A stretch of 64,000 nt of DNA from Brugia malayi (Eukaryota > Nematoda > Chromadorea > Rhabditida > Onchocercidae): NCBI RefSeq assembly GCF_000002995.4, contig NW_025062475.1, forward strand, positions 11,660,187-11,724,186, given 5' to 3'. The notes under the pieces are model-generated. The model was not told the DNA's origin and ran no database searches. It was given only the letters and a program-made list of their open reading frames with translations. This document shows positions 39,006-51,612 of this stretch, piece by piece. A program made the translations under genes and the position numbers. Each line of letters starts with the position of its first letter. Position 1 is the first letter of the stretch.

Positions 39006-40624
39006 GTGCAGTAAAATGTTACTACTTATCAATAATTTGGTTTTTTTTTTTTTTAGTCTGAATAAAAGATAATTTGATAATTACCATATAGATTAAATAA
39101 AGTATTATTAATAATGCAAACATTTTTATAAACTTTTTTTTTTTTTCAAATTCATTTAATTTCATTAATTAATTCGAATTTTACTAAAATTGTAATTTTT
39201 ACGATCAATTGATTATTTTCTATAATGTTTTGTTAATTTTATCTTCTAATTTCTAAATGTTATTGCGTTTTCGATCTAAATTTCAAAATTTTTCAAAATT
39301 AATTTAAAAATTGCTCGAAATTTAACATTTACAGTTTAATTAATTGATTGCGTAAATTTAAATATTCCAAATTATACTAAAATTTTCTTAGATAATTTAT
39401 ACACTTTTATTGAAAGCGTTGTAACATTGTCTTCCTTTGTTTTTTCTATGATAATCTGCATAAATTTAATATTTCATTATTATTAATTTGTAACAAAACG
39501 ATGAATAAAAATTAAAGACAAAAAAAAAAAAAAGAGTAAACATGAATAGTATTCATTTTAATATATAATAAGAAATTAATTAAAACAAAATTTGATTCAT
39601 TTCTAGGGTAAAAACGAAAATAAAATTAAAAGACATAACTTTTTTTTTTTTTAAAAAAAAAAAACAAAAATGAGCAATAATTTTAGAATTAATTTAAAAT
39701 GTTCAAAGTTCTTTTCTATTCGTTTTTTTTTTTTTCTTTGTTGTAATCATTAAATGACAAAAGTGATAAAATTTACTGTTTATTTGTTTGTTTTTGTTTT
39801 TGTTTTTCTTTTTTTTTAACAGATTTGAATTATAAATTTGTAAATGACTTTGATAAATTTAAATTGTAAATCGTTTTTTTTCTCTTTTTCTTTCCTTCAT
39901 TTTCTTTCTTTTTTTTTTTTTTTTCATTCCTTTTTGCTTGAATAAAATAGCTTAAACAAATTGAATGCAAAATATAATAATTTTTATTTCCTAAATATTC
40001 TGCGCTTTTACTAAATTCAATTGCTAAATTTCATTTTAATCATTTCATCCACTCTTCGTTATATTCTATTCATTTCAGTAAAAAAAAAAAAAAAAAAAAA
40101 AAAATGAGAAAAAAGGAAAAAAAAAAGTGAAATGGCTAAAAATTATTTTAAAATTAAAAAATAAGTTTGATTCAGGCAAATGAAAAAAAAAAAAGAAGAA
40201 ATGAATATAAAAAAGTTAGAAATTAAATTAAGCAGGAAAAAAAAAGAATATTATTTAACAGGTATTTCAGAATTTTGAATAATTTTATGATTGTTGCAAA
40301 ATGAAAAAAAAAAAAATACTTAAAAAAAGTTAAAAAGTTATTATCAATTGAAATTTGATAATTTGTTTTTATTTTTCTTTTTACCAACTAAAAAAAAAAA
40401 AAGAAAAAACCAAAATAATATATTTATAATAATCAAATAATATTACATAATTAACAAATTTTCTCATTTTTTGTAAAATAATTTTAATTGAAATATTCTT
40501 ATCATTGCGGTAAATATCGTATTGAAATTGAATAATTACCTAAATAAAGAAGTGAAAATTTTGATTAAATAAATTTTATTGCATATATTAGTTGAATTTG
40601 AACATTTTGATCGACGGATCAATG

Positions 40625-40629
<5 letters not shown>

Positions 40630-40655
<26 letters not shown>

Positions 40656-40950
40656 TAGTCAACGATTTTGAAATCATCCACAAATTTTAGTTTTACTTTT
40701 TGATGAATAATCAATCGATATAATTGATACAAAAGATTGAAATTGGGAAGATGAAAATGAAATGTACTTTTTAATAAAATACTTCACAAAAAAAAAAAGA
40801 TTTTTTTGCCCTACTAAACATTTTTCTTAAAAATTTATATTGCAATATTAGTTGAATTTGAACATATCAATCAGTCAACCAATCGATCAACCAACCAATC
40901 AATCAATCAATCAATTAATCAACTAATTAATCAATCAATCAATTAATCAA
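40630..40950. repeat. two (AATC)n arrays
   Basis: AATC tetranucleotide arrays at about 40630-40656 and 40868-40950 flank about 210 bp. Both are preceded by the shared sequence ATTAGTTGAATTTGAACAT, so the two sites look like a short diverged direct repeat. Confidence 0.8.
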
Positions 40951-41974
40951 CTCAACGTTTTTGTCAGATAATCCCTTCGTTTTTAGTTTTCTTTTTTTAA
41001 TAAGACAAAAAGTTTGAATAGTTTATTTTCACTTAAAATTAGAGAAATATCATTCTAAAAATTAGCACATACGATAATTTAATGGTGAACTTGAATAATT
41101 TTACAGAAATATTTGAAAAAAAAAAAGTTTATTAAATAATTTTTTATTCCTTTTCTTTTTAGCTAATTTTTTTATTGAATAATTTTTTTTTTCTTTTTCT
41201 TATAGCTAATTTTATCCATTAATACATTTTTTTTTTTGAAAGAAAATCTAATTGTTTTAAAGCAATTAAATTATATTTAATGGAAAATTATTCAATTTAT
41301 TTACAAACATATGAAAATTGAATAAATTTTGATCATTTTACTTTCTTATATAACTCAAAATATTTTTGTCTTAAAGAATAAACAAACAATATTTCAACTA
41401 TTAGTAAAGTTGAACAGTTAAATCGTTTTTTCTCATTTTTTTTTTTTAAAAAGAATTTCAAAAATTTGAAATATGTCAAAATTCATTAAGCAATAACCAA
41501 GACAATAACTGAATGAATATTATCTGTTTTTTCTTTCTTTAAAGAAAGAAAAAACATCTTGTAAATGCGATATGAGATGAGAAAAAGCATGACGACATTT
41601 GCGCCAGTGCTCAATAATCATTTATAAGCTATGGAAAATTTATAATATAAATAATATATATGCTTATTTCATTTCAAAATGATAATTTAAATTTGAAAAT
41701 GTTATCATTAAATTTATAATTTACTCAATTTGTAAGATTTTTTCGACAAATTGATAAGATGCATTTATGGGATGAATTGATATCATTTAGTGGAAACATT
41801 TTATGAAAGAAGCAATGATGTGAGGAAGGAAGAAGAAAAGTGCGCCACGTTCTTTCCACGTGTCCAACTCACTTACAGACGTGACACGTTTTATGGGAGA
41901 AAGTAAGGCTAAGGATGGATGACGTCTCCATCTTATCCTATCCTTTCCTTAAGACATATTTCACATCCAACTAC

Positions 41975-42051
41975 GTGTATGTGTGTATGTGTGTGCGTGT
42001 GTGTGTGTGTATGTGTATGTGTGTGCGTGTGTGTATGTGTATGTGTGTATG

Positions 42052-42091
<40 letters not shown>

Positions 42092-42102
42092 TATGTGTGT
42101 AC
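41975..42102. repeat. (TG)n/(TGTA)n microsatellite
   Basis: TG array with TGTA and TGCG interruptions, explaining Val-Cys and His-Thr frames on both strands. Confidence 0.95.
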
Positions 42103-42244
42103 ATATAAATGAATGAATGAAACGGAACAAATGAATCGAGTGACTGAGTGAATAAGTAAATGAATGAGTTAGAGATTCTTCTCCTATTGCAGTATACTCT
42201 TTGCCTTTTTGGTTATATTTCAAAATGCTTAGCTACCCTGAATC

Positions 42245-42316
42245 ACACATACATACATACACGTACATGCATGTATGTATGTGCACACATACATACACAC
42301 ATACATACATACACAT
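42245..42316. repeat. ACAT/ATGT simple repeat with internal inversion
   Basis: An ACAT tract, then ATGT, then ACAT again; the centre GTACATGCATGTATG is palindromic. Confidence 0.85.
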
Positions 42317-42631
42317 ACTTCGAGATTTTCTATCTAAGCTTTACAATTTTCTCATTTATAAGCTAAATTCTTCCCTTTCAATCTTTCATTCTAACCCTAA
42401 GCCTAAACTTTTTCTTTATTTTCTTCCTTTTAGATTATGCAAAATTCTTCATTCATTCCTCTTTCTCTAACTGTCAACTTGTCAACTTGTCAACTTATCC
42501 TTATCAGATAATTTCTCTTCACTTACCACTTACCTCTATTTCAAAAATCTATCAATGTTGTTTTGATGTTTTTAAAATGAAGAAATTCTTTCTTGCAACT
42601 AATTCAAGAATAACAATCTTATCCTATCATC

Positions 42632-42667
42632 ATTACCATTACCGCCATCATTACCATTACCGCCATC
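42632..42667. repeat. 18-bp perfect tandem duplication
   Basis: Two copies of ATTACCATTACCGCCATC, 42632-42649 and 42650-42667. Confidence 0.95.
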
Positions 42668-43116
42668 TATCTCTCATAAATATACTCAAGGGTATATGCT
42701 TTCATATGTTTACGTTTCTTTCTTCTATCCTTCTTACTTTAGCTTCTTTAATATTTTCAAATTATTTCATTCTATTTTTTCTTTCTTTCTTTCTTTCTCT
42801 CTTTCTTTTCTTTCTTTTTTCTCATTCAATCATTTATTTATCCATAAAATTTTAATCGAAGAAATACATTCTCTTCCTTTTTATTTCTAGAAATTTATAC
42901 TTGCAAATTCTTAACATTTGTTTAGAAAGATAGGAAAGTAAAAAATTAATTTTAATTTTTATGTGAAACAATAATATGGCGCAAATGGTTACTCTTTCTC
43001 GTAGTGAAATGTATGTATGTTCGATAATAGATATTTATATTAATTAAATCTTATTTTTCTTTCTAATATTCATTCGATTTGTTTGTAAATAATAAACAGT
43101 ACAATGCATTTGTGAC

Positions 43117-43159
43117 TTGATAAGCGCTTTTGTTATTTGATGACAAAAGCGCTTATCAA
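43117..43159. repeat. perfect 17-bp inverted repeat (hairpin)
   Basis: TTGATAAGCGCTTTTGT at 43117-43133 and its exact reverse complement at 43143-43159, with a 9-base loop. Not followed by a T run typical of a processed transcript end. The function is unknown. Confidence 0.95.
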
Positions 43160-46100
43160 TCGTATCAATTTAAAGAAAAAAAAAAAAGAGAAAAAAGTTA
43201 TTTTGATTATAAATCTAATCAGGCGAAATAAATACTGGAATAGTTCACATAAATTAGAACTAAAAATTTTTCATCAAAAACAAATATTAGCGCTGAATAA
43301 AACCCAAAATAAAATAATGAGGGATACTAGATAATTACACTATTAAAGCTAATAATAATTGCTACTACAACAATTGCTGCTACAATAATTTGTAGCGAAA
43401 ATAACGAATTTTCTTTTAAGTGTAAGTATTAATTGCTGATTAAAAATAAAAAATTGCTCATAATCTGATCAATTTTGTAATTGTTTAAGTATTTATTATT
43501 TTGTAGATTATAAATCGAACAAATAATTCATTTGAAATTATCATTTTTTAAAACATTTCACCGATAGCAGTAAGTATAAATTTATTTCTTATAATATCTT
43601 ATGGATGAAACCATTCATTTGCATAATTGAATTTTAAATTTCATCAAATTTGTTTCAATGAAGTACGATTGGTTAACTGATAAAGAGAAAGATAAGATAA
43701 GATAAATGTTCCCGCTCTTATTTATTTATATCACCAATGATAATAATGATAAACAATTATCATATTTTATTTCTTGTGACACAAAATTGAAATTAATCTT
43801 TTTCGAAAAAAAAAAAAGAAGAAATAATAATAAAAAAAAGGAAGCGATTTAGAAATATATTAATTTCAATAAAAATTATTTCGTTTTAATTTAATTTAAT
43901 TTTTTTTTCTTTGTTTATTAGATTAATAATAAATTAATTTGATTATTTATTTGTAAGCTAATTAATACATTACAAATGATATAATTTAGCTAATTTTTTT
44001 CTCTCTTTTTTTTTTTCTTTTCTATTTTTCTTTCCAATATTTAACTTTGAAATATCTATCATTCATTATTTGATCATATATTCATTTCTATTATTGTAAA
44101 TCATTTGACAAATATGTATTTAAATATTTTTGAAATGTATTTATTCTTTCAAATAATTTTTATTCCATTAAATGTATAATACTATTATTTTTCTTTTCTA
44201 ACTAAAAATATCCATCAAATTAAAATTTTTTCATTCAATATTGCATCATTTTCTTTTCCTAACTTTTTGAATTGATAGAAATAAAAATTTTTCTATTCTA
44301 ACTTTTTCGTTTTTTTTTTTTAATTTTAATTTTTTTTTTTTAAAAATGTCACACACATATACATAATATATATATATATATATTATTTATTTTTTCTATA
44401 ATTTTTTATGTTTTCTTTCTTCAACGAATTTTTTTAAATTTATCTTTTGTGTTTCACTTTTTCATTAAAATTTTAATCTTTGTTAAAAATTTCCTCACAA
44501 GGTATTAACCTTTTTATCATTTTTCATCCATTTATCTTTCTTTTTTTTTTTTTAAAAAAAAAAAATAAATCACAAAATGTCTTATTTACTTAATAATAAT
44601 ACTTTGTTTCCTTTTTTCATCAATTTTTTTTCTTTTTTTTTTTGCAATTTTATTTTTCAAATAATTATGTATAATTATCGGTTCAAAGCTTAAAGCTTTC
44701 AATCTTTTACCCTCTCTCTCTCTCTCTCTCTCTCTTTCTCCTTTATTTCATTCTCTGATTATAATTCTAATCTTTTTCATATAATAATTGTAAATTTGAT
44801 TAACTAAGAAAGAGAGAGAGAGAGAAGGAAAGAGGAAAAAGAGAGAGAGAGAGAGAGAAAGGTACACTAAGTTTTTCATAAATATAAAATTTAAGTTAAA
44901 CCAATTTTTTTTTTTTTTTGTTGTTAGTTTATTTATTCAATGAAAAAAAAAAGTTTTTTTTTTTTTTTGAATGAAATATGAATGCATAAAGTATATTTAT
45001 TATAAATATTCACAACTTTAATTTTCTTTTTCTCTTTCTTTTCATTTTTATTTTGCGTAAACAACCATTCAACAACATTTTGTCAAAAAAAAAGAGAGAA
45101 ATAATAAGATTCCATTTACTAACTCTTTTATCAACATATTGACATACTTTTTCTTTAGAACTTTATACTTTATCTTTTACCTTACTTTTACTTACTTTCT
45201 TTTTAGTAAAGTAAAGGTGAAAAAAAAAAAAAAAGAGAAAAAAACAGAACAAAATTGTTTACATTTATTAAATCTTAAAAAATATCGCTTTCATTGCTTT
45301 ATTTATTATTAAAAATCAAAATTTTTGTAGTAATTCTTTCCAAAATATCTTTAATTTGATTTTGAATTTTTAAAATTAAGCATTTAATAGAAATGATATT
45401 TTATGATTGAATGAAGTATGATGCCTGAAGTTGACTATTTCATTTCCATTTTGTTTTTACACTTTTTTTTAAAAAAAAAAAAAAAAAAAACTGAAAATTA
45501 AATGTTTAACTGAAATTGAATATTTAACTAATGAAACTCAGAAAGTTAAATATTTTAACAATGAAATTTGAAAACGAATTGAAATTGAAAATATGCTTTA
45601 AAAAAAATACAAAATTTGAAATTGAAAATATGCTTTAAAAAAAAAAAAAAATAGAAAAACAATAATGCATTCATATTTACTACTGCCAATAGGATAGTAA
45701 AACTTTTGAAAAATATAAGATATGAAAAGAATAAAAATAAAACTTAGACATTATACTTGGCCCTAATAATTTATAGAATAAGCCTATTTCCTTATTATTA
45801 TTATTATTATTTTATAAGATTAAATAACAAATTTTATTCAAAAATATGGCAAAAAAAAAAAAAAAAACTTTGCTTTAACATTAAAAAATATTGATAAAAC
45901 ATTATTTGCTTGGGTCGAATAAGCAACTAATTTTGGCCAAATAATCTATAATTTTTCCTTTTCTTCCATCTTTCAACAATATTTTTTTGCTGTATTAGAC
46001 TTAAAGTATAAATGTAATTTGTATAGATCCTATTTCTAATATAATTCTAAATTTAAAATTGCTAAACTAAAATCGAACAGAAAGTGTACTAAATTTAATT

Positions 46101-47319
46101 CTTTAAAAAAAATTAAAAAAAAAGCAAAAATTTTGCTCATTATATTTGCTTTTAGTAATTATTCTTTAATTTTCTATATGATAACAAAAATAAAATGAAA
46201 AAATATAGAATTTGAGAATTAGAAAAGTTTGTTTGTACTTTTAACTTTTTACAGTTTAAAATTTTTGTTTTCCCTTTTTTTTTGCACTGCCATTCTTATT
46301 AACTCTTTTTAAAATATGCCGCATTATTCTTACACGAAATTGTTATCACTTCAATTGTTATCATTAATTGACAATAATGAATCAATGATAATAATAATAA
46401 TAATAAAATATCAATTGAGAGTTATAATTATTATGATAGCCATTTATAATGTTGTAAAAAAAAAAAAAAATGATGCTAAATATCAGTGATAGTAGCAATG
46501 ATAATAAATAACACTGATAATGACGAGAATGATGACGTTAATTTGATCGAGAATTGATCGAGATACTTTTGAATTTGAAAATGTTTAAAGAAATGAAGGA
46601 AACAAGAAGAAAAAAAAAAAGTAACACCTGTTATCTATTCGGTTAAATTTCACTTTTCTTCAATAATTTTAAACTTTTAACATAATCTTCACATCCTTTC
46701 TTATTCTAACATTACTCTGTTTTATCACTGATAATTTTTTTGTTTTTGTTTTAAACAAAACGAAATAAAATATACATATATGTCAGTGAAAAAAAAAAAA
46801 AAAAAAAAGGAAAACTATGTTATCAGTATTTCATTGCTTATCATTTCTTTACAATATTATCACTTCAGATAAACTGATAATCTATCTTTTTCTTTTTATG
46901 CATATCTTTTATCAAATATTTGCTAAGCAATAATTGTATTCCATTCATTAATATTATTTGTCATTTCAATTTTTAAATTTTTTTGTTGCTTAAAATTTGA
47001 TTTATACCTAAAATTTCACATCAATAAGATTTACCTTATGAAGTATTTAATTAATTTCCAGCATATTTCTTTAGTTTTTGTTATTAAATTACTTTTTTGA
47101 TCTTTTTTTATAAAATTTCTTATGCTCCTTGACTTACTAACTTTACTACCTGTGATAATCATATTTCTCTCTCTCTCTCTCTCTCTCTCGTTTTTTTGCT
47201 TTTTTGTTCGACTTTTTAAACTGTTCAATTTATAATTTTGTGGTTTTATTTGATTTTATTTCAGTCATTGATTGCTATTCAAACAACGTAATTTTTTCTC
47301 AATGCAAAAATTTTAAACA

Positions 47320-47383
47320 TTTACCCTTTGACCCCGCATAAACCATGTTGATTTACCCTTTGACCCTGTGTAAGCCATGTTAG
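47320..47383. repeat. 32-bp imperfect tandem repeat with GGGTCAAAGGGTAAA elements
   Basis: Two copies (47320-47351, 47352-47383) of TTTACCCTTTGACCC(C/T)G... ending in CCATGTT. The reverse complement of each begins with a GGGTCAAAGGG element resembling an HNF4-class nuclear receptor site. Confidence 0.85.
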
Positions 47384-47697
47384 AAATAGAAAAACATGTT
47401 AGCATTTAATGTTTACTCATATAAAATTAAAGTAAAGTTTATTAGCTTTTCTTAAAACTTTCTCGCATTGCTTGAAGAATTTATCGAAACATTTATGAAA
47501 ACTAATTTATTTACGAAAACTTTTATTGAAGTTTACATTTAATTACCACTAAAACTAACTAATTTTTCCTAATTAAAGTTTTAAATGATAAGCAATAAAT
47601 TTTGTTTTCTTTCTTTTTTAAAAACACATTTCTTTTTTTTTTTTTGGAATAAATTTTGATATTTATTAGTTTATTTAATTGATTTATTAATTAGTAA

Positions 47698-47755
47698 TAA
47701 TAGCAATAATAATGATAATAATGATAATAATAATAATAATAATAATAATAGCTAA
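47698..47755. repeat. (AAT)n/(ATG)n repeat
   Basis: AATAATAATGATAATAATGATAATAAT pattern continuing as pure (AAT)n. Confidence 0.9.
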
Positions 47756-48817
47756 TGTTTGATAAAGTACAGCAATGTGAATTGATAAATTTGATGAAAA
47801 TTTCAATGCTTCTTTTTAAAGTATTTTTTAAAAGGTAACAAAAGAGGAAAGATGGAAATGAAAAAGAAAGAAAAGGAGAGAAAAGGAAGGAAAGAGAGAG
47901 AGAAACGAGTTTGTGGTGTACCACAAATCATTCTCGAATATGAGTGCCTCAATAATGATTGATTATCGTTCGTTATTGTTAGTGTGAGAAAAGTTAATAA
48001 AATACAATGAAATAGAAATTGAAAAAGAATGAAAAAATGATTAATTTCAAAAAAAAAAAAAAAAAACAATTCATTAAGTGTATAAATTAATTATTAAATA
48101 CATTTTAAATTCCATTTTTAATTCAATTCAAAATTTTCATCATTATTTTCCTCTCTTCTCGTCTTTTTTCTCTTCAATTTCTCTCTCTCTCTCTCTCACT
48201 TATTCATTTCTTTTTTTTTTTTAATTTTATTTTATTATTATTTCATAAATTTAGCTATTTTTAAACTATGTATATGTTTAGGAAATGTATAAAATAAGCA
48301 TTTTTATGTGTTAAATTTTAAATTGAAAGATGAAAAAATTTTAGTGAAAATGAAATAGCAACAAAGAAAATAAGAGAGAATAAATAAATTTCCATAGATT
48401 AATTAATTAATATTTGCTAACAATAATTGATAGATAAGTAATAGTAATAATATAATAAGCAAAATTAATTACAACTATAATATTATTATAATGTATTAAT
48501 TTCTTGCAAACAATTTGAATAGATACTTTCAGTGATAAAAGCAATCTCAGATTGATATATAAATGTATTTATTTATGATTAACAGAGAGAAATATTATTC
48601 AATGATATTATTTCAAAGTAATATATTTTTCCTTTTTTTTTTAAATATTTTTCTTTTTTTCATTAAAATAATTAAACGCAAATTTTTTGTTATTGAATGG
48701 AAAAAATTTAAATATTTCAAGCTTCTTATATTTGCTTACCCTTTCAATCCAACCATATTTAAAACATTTCGTGAAAACACTTCCGGTAATTACATTCTCA
48801 CTTTTTTTTATTTTCAT

Positions 48818-48890
48818 TCATCTCTCTCTCTCCCTCTCTCTCTCTCTTCCTTCTCCCTCTCTTTCCCTCTCTCTCTCTCTCTCTCTTCCT
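48818..48890. repeat. CT-rich tract
   Basis: (CT)n with TTCC and CCCT interruptions; the Ser/Leu-rich frames over it are artefacts. Confidence 0.9.
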
Positions 48891-49386
48891 TCTTATCATT
48901 TCATCCTACATATTAGCATTACGGAAAATTGTCCATATCATTTATATTGATGATTTAGAGATGTTATTTCCATATTTATGTTTCTTCGGAAATGAATTTT
49001 CTTCGCTTTTAACTTTTTCTTTTTTTTTTAAAAAAAAAATTTCAATAAGTAAACTTATACCAATCAATCAAAAATTTTAATTTAATTAAAAATTCATTTA
49101 TATGAATAAATAAATAAAATATACATTAATTGATATAAATGCATAGATGATATTGTTATCAAATTGAAATAATTTTATCAATCAATCAATCGTTTATTAT
49201 TTTAAATTCTTTTTGAGATTTTTTTGAAAAATAATTGTAAAATTATTTTTAAAAAATTAGAAAAAACAAAGTTATTCAACTATCATCCCAATAATTATAT
49301 CCTTATCATATCAATACTTTATCATACAGCTTTAGCTCTTTTCTTATCACATATCATTGGTCTTCGAAACATTTATAATTATTATT

Positions 49387-49682
49387 GATTAATTAATTAA
49401 TTATTGCTGTTGGTGTTATCACTAATAATAGTAATAATTTGTTAAAGGAATCATATAATAATACTAATTATTGTTATCACTGTGACATTACATTGCTGAT
49501 TATTTGCTATCGATAGCGTACATTTGTAATTGTTGCATTTTAATAAGTAATATAATTACTTACTTTTACTTTCCAGTAACACATTTATTTCATTTACTAT
49601 TTATTATTATTATTAATGATTATTACTGATTAATTAATTATTATTATTATTGTTGCTGGTGTTATCACTAATAATGATAATG
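49387..49682. repeat. imperfect direct repeat pair
   Basis: GATTAATTAATTA...TTGCTG(T)TGGTGTTATCACTAATAATA at 49387-49437 recurs at about 49628-49682 with ATT expansion and minor changes. Confidence 0.7.
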
Positions 49683-51563
49683 ATAATAATAATAATAAAT
49701 GATAATAAGTGATAGTCATTCATTTTCACGGTTAAATTTCATTATCAAATGAGAATATTGATGGGAAAAAAAAAAAAAAATGAAAACTTTAAGCAAATAT
49801 TACTAATTATTGATTGTTAGCACATTTCACTATTTCTGTATTTCTATTTGAAATGAAAAATTTTTGTTTTTGTTAGTAATTGCAACCTTTTAAAATTTTC
49901 CATCATTTTCATTTCTTTTTTTTTTTTTTTCACCAAATCATTATTTCATTTCAAATCATTTCCAAAATTTAATTTTAGTCATATTTTTAATTAGTTACAT
50001 TAAAAAAAAAAAATAATAAATAAATTGATGGTTAGTTTTTTATTAAAAAAAAAAAAAAAGCATTTTTATTTTCATCAGTTTATTATTCGCTGCTTTTTTT
50101 TTTTTTTTTTTTTTAAAAAAAAAATTTTTTTATCCGATAATTATTTTGATCATAATTATCAGTTGGTAGTAATGGTAGTAGGTGATAGTTTACTCAGATA
50201 ATTCGTAATATTTTGCTAAAACTTTATTGAGAATTAGCCAAGTAATTAATGGCCAATAATATGGCCATTAAATGTTAGCCAAGTAATATACAATATTTTA
50301 TCATTATGTTAATAAAATTTTAATACTTATTAATTCATTTTCGTTTTCTTTTTTTTTTTAACAAAATAATTATTTTTTTTTTATTTTGTTAACTAAATTT
50401 CAATTTCAATTTTTTTTTTTGCTTTAAAAAATTTTTTGTTGACAACAATTAAACCAAAACATTGTTAACATGAATATATCATGCAAATTGTGGAAAAGTT
50501 CTCTTTCCATTTTCTTTCATTTTTCATTTTTTATTTTTTTTTTTTTACTTTTATTTTCTTCTGTTTGTCAAATCATTTCAAAAGAAAATAATATGGTACA
50601 GCTGTTTGGAGCAAACATTTCTTCAAATTCTATCGAAGCAAAGAGGTAATTGATTTAGAAAGCAAAAATCATTAAAACTATTAAATATCATAAAGTAGAA
50701 TTGTTTGTTAAATATCTTTTTTCTTTCTTTTTTTTTTTTTTGTTTTTGTTAAAATTTTATAAAAATTTTAACTCAAATATATAAATGAATAATAATTTAT
50801 GTTGTTTGTATGTGAAATGTTTACTTTATGGTCTAATTTGATTAAGTTAAATCTAAGTTTACATTTCTCTAACAAATCCATTTTAATTTATTTTTTCTTT
50901 TTTCAATGAATATAACAAAGAAAGAGAAACAAACAAAGAGAGAGAGAGAGGAGAGAGAGAGAGGAAGAGAGAGAAAAAAATCAGTTAATTAATTTCAATA
51001 GTTAATTAATAAATTCTTCAAGCAAATCATATTATTAATATAATTAAATAAAGTTCTCTGTGTCATAGTTAGTAATGAATTTGAATTAATTTTTTAACAT
51101 TTATCGATTAATAGCAATAGTAAAAGTTATGTGAAAGAATAAATGAAATTCAAAATAACATAATTAAATTTCAAGTTTTATGAGCAAATTACTCATTAAT
51201 AGTTTTTCTTTTTTTTTTAATGTTTCACATTTCAAAACATAAAAAATTACATCGTTAATGATTAAAATTTGAATATATTTTGAAGTTTACAATTACACTA
51301 ATAATTATTATTTACTAATTGATATAAATTTATGTTTTGTATTTTTTTTTTCAAAATAAAATTTCAAAAAAAAAAAAAAATTATTAAAAAATTATCAATA
51401 AAATTTCAAAATATTTTTTCAACTTGCGCCTTTTTTTCTTTTTCCCACTCTTTTTTTGCTTTTTTCTTCATTGTAAACTAAAAATTAAGATAAAATTTAT
51501 TTTAGAAATAATTAGTTGAGAATACTTGCCATACATATGTCTAAATAAATAAATAAATATATA

Positions 51564-51612
51564 TAGGGTAGGGTAGGTTAGGGTAGGATAGGGTAGGGTA
51601 GGGTAGGGTAGG
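51564..51612. repeat. (TAGGG)n G-rich tandem repeat
   Basis: About ten TAGGG units with TAGG/TTAGGG/ATAGGG variants. Unlike the nematode telomere unit TTAGGC, although TTAGGG occurs once. Striking in a very AT-rich context. Confidence 0.93.

Noticed and set aside
51564..51612. Interstitial telomere (TTAGGC)
   Set aside because: Unit is TAGGG with period 5, not TTAGGC; only one TTAGGG variant present.
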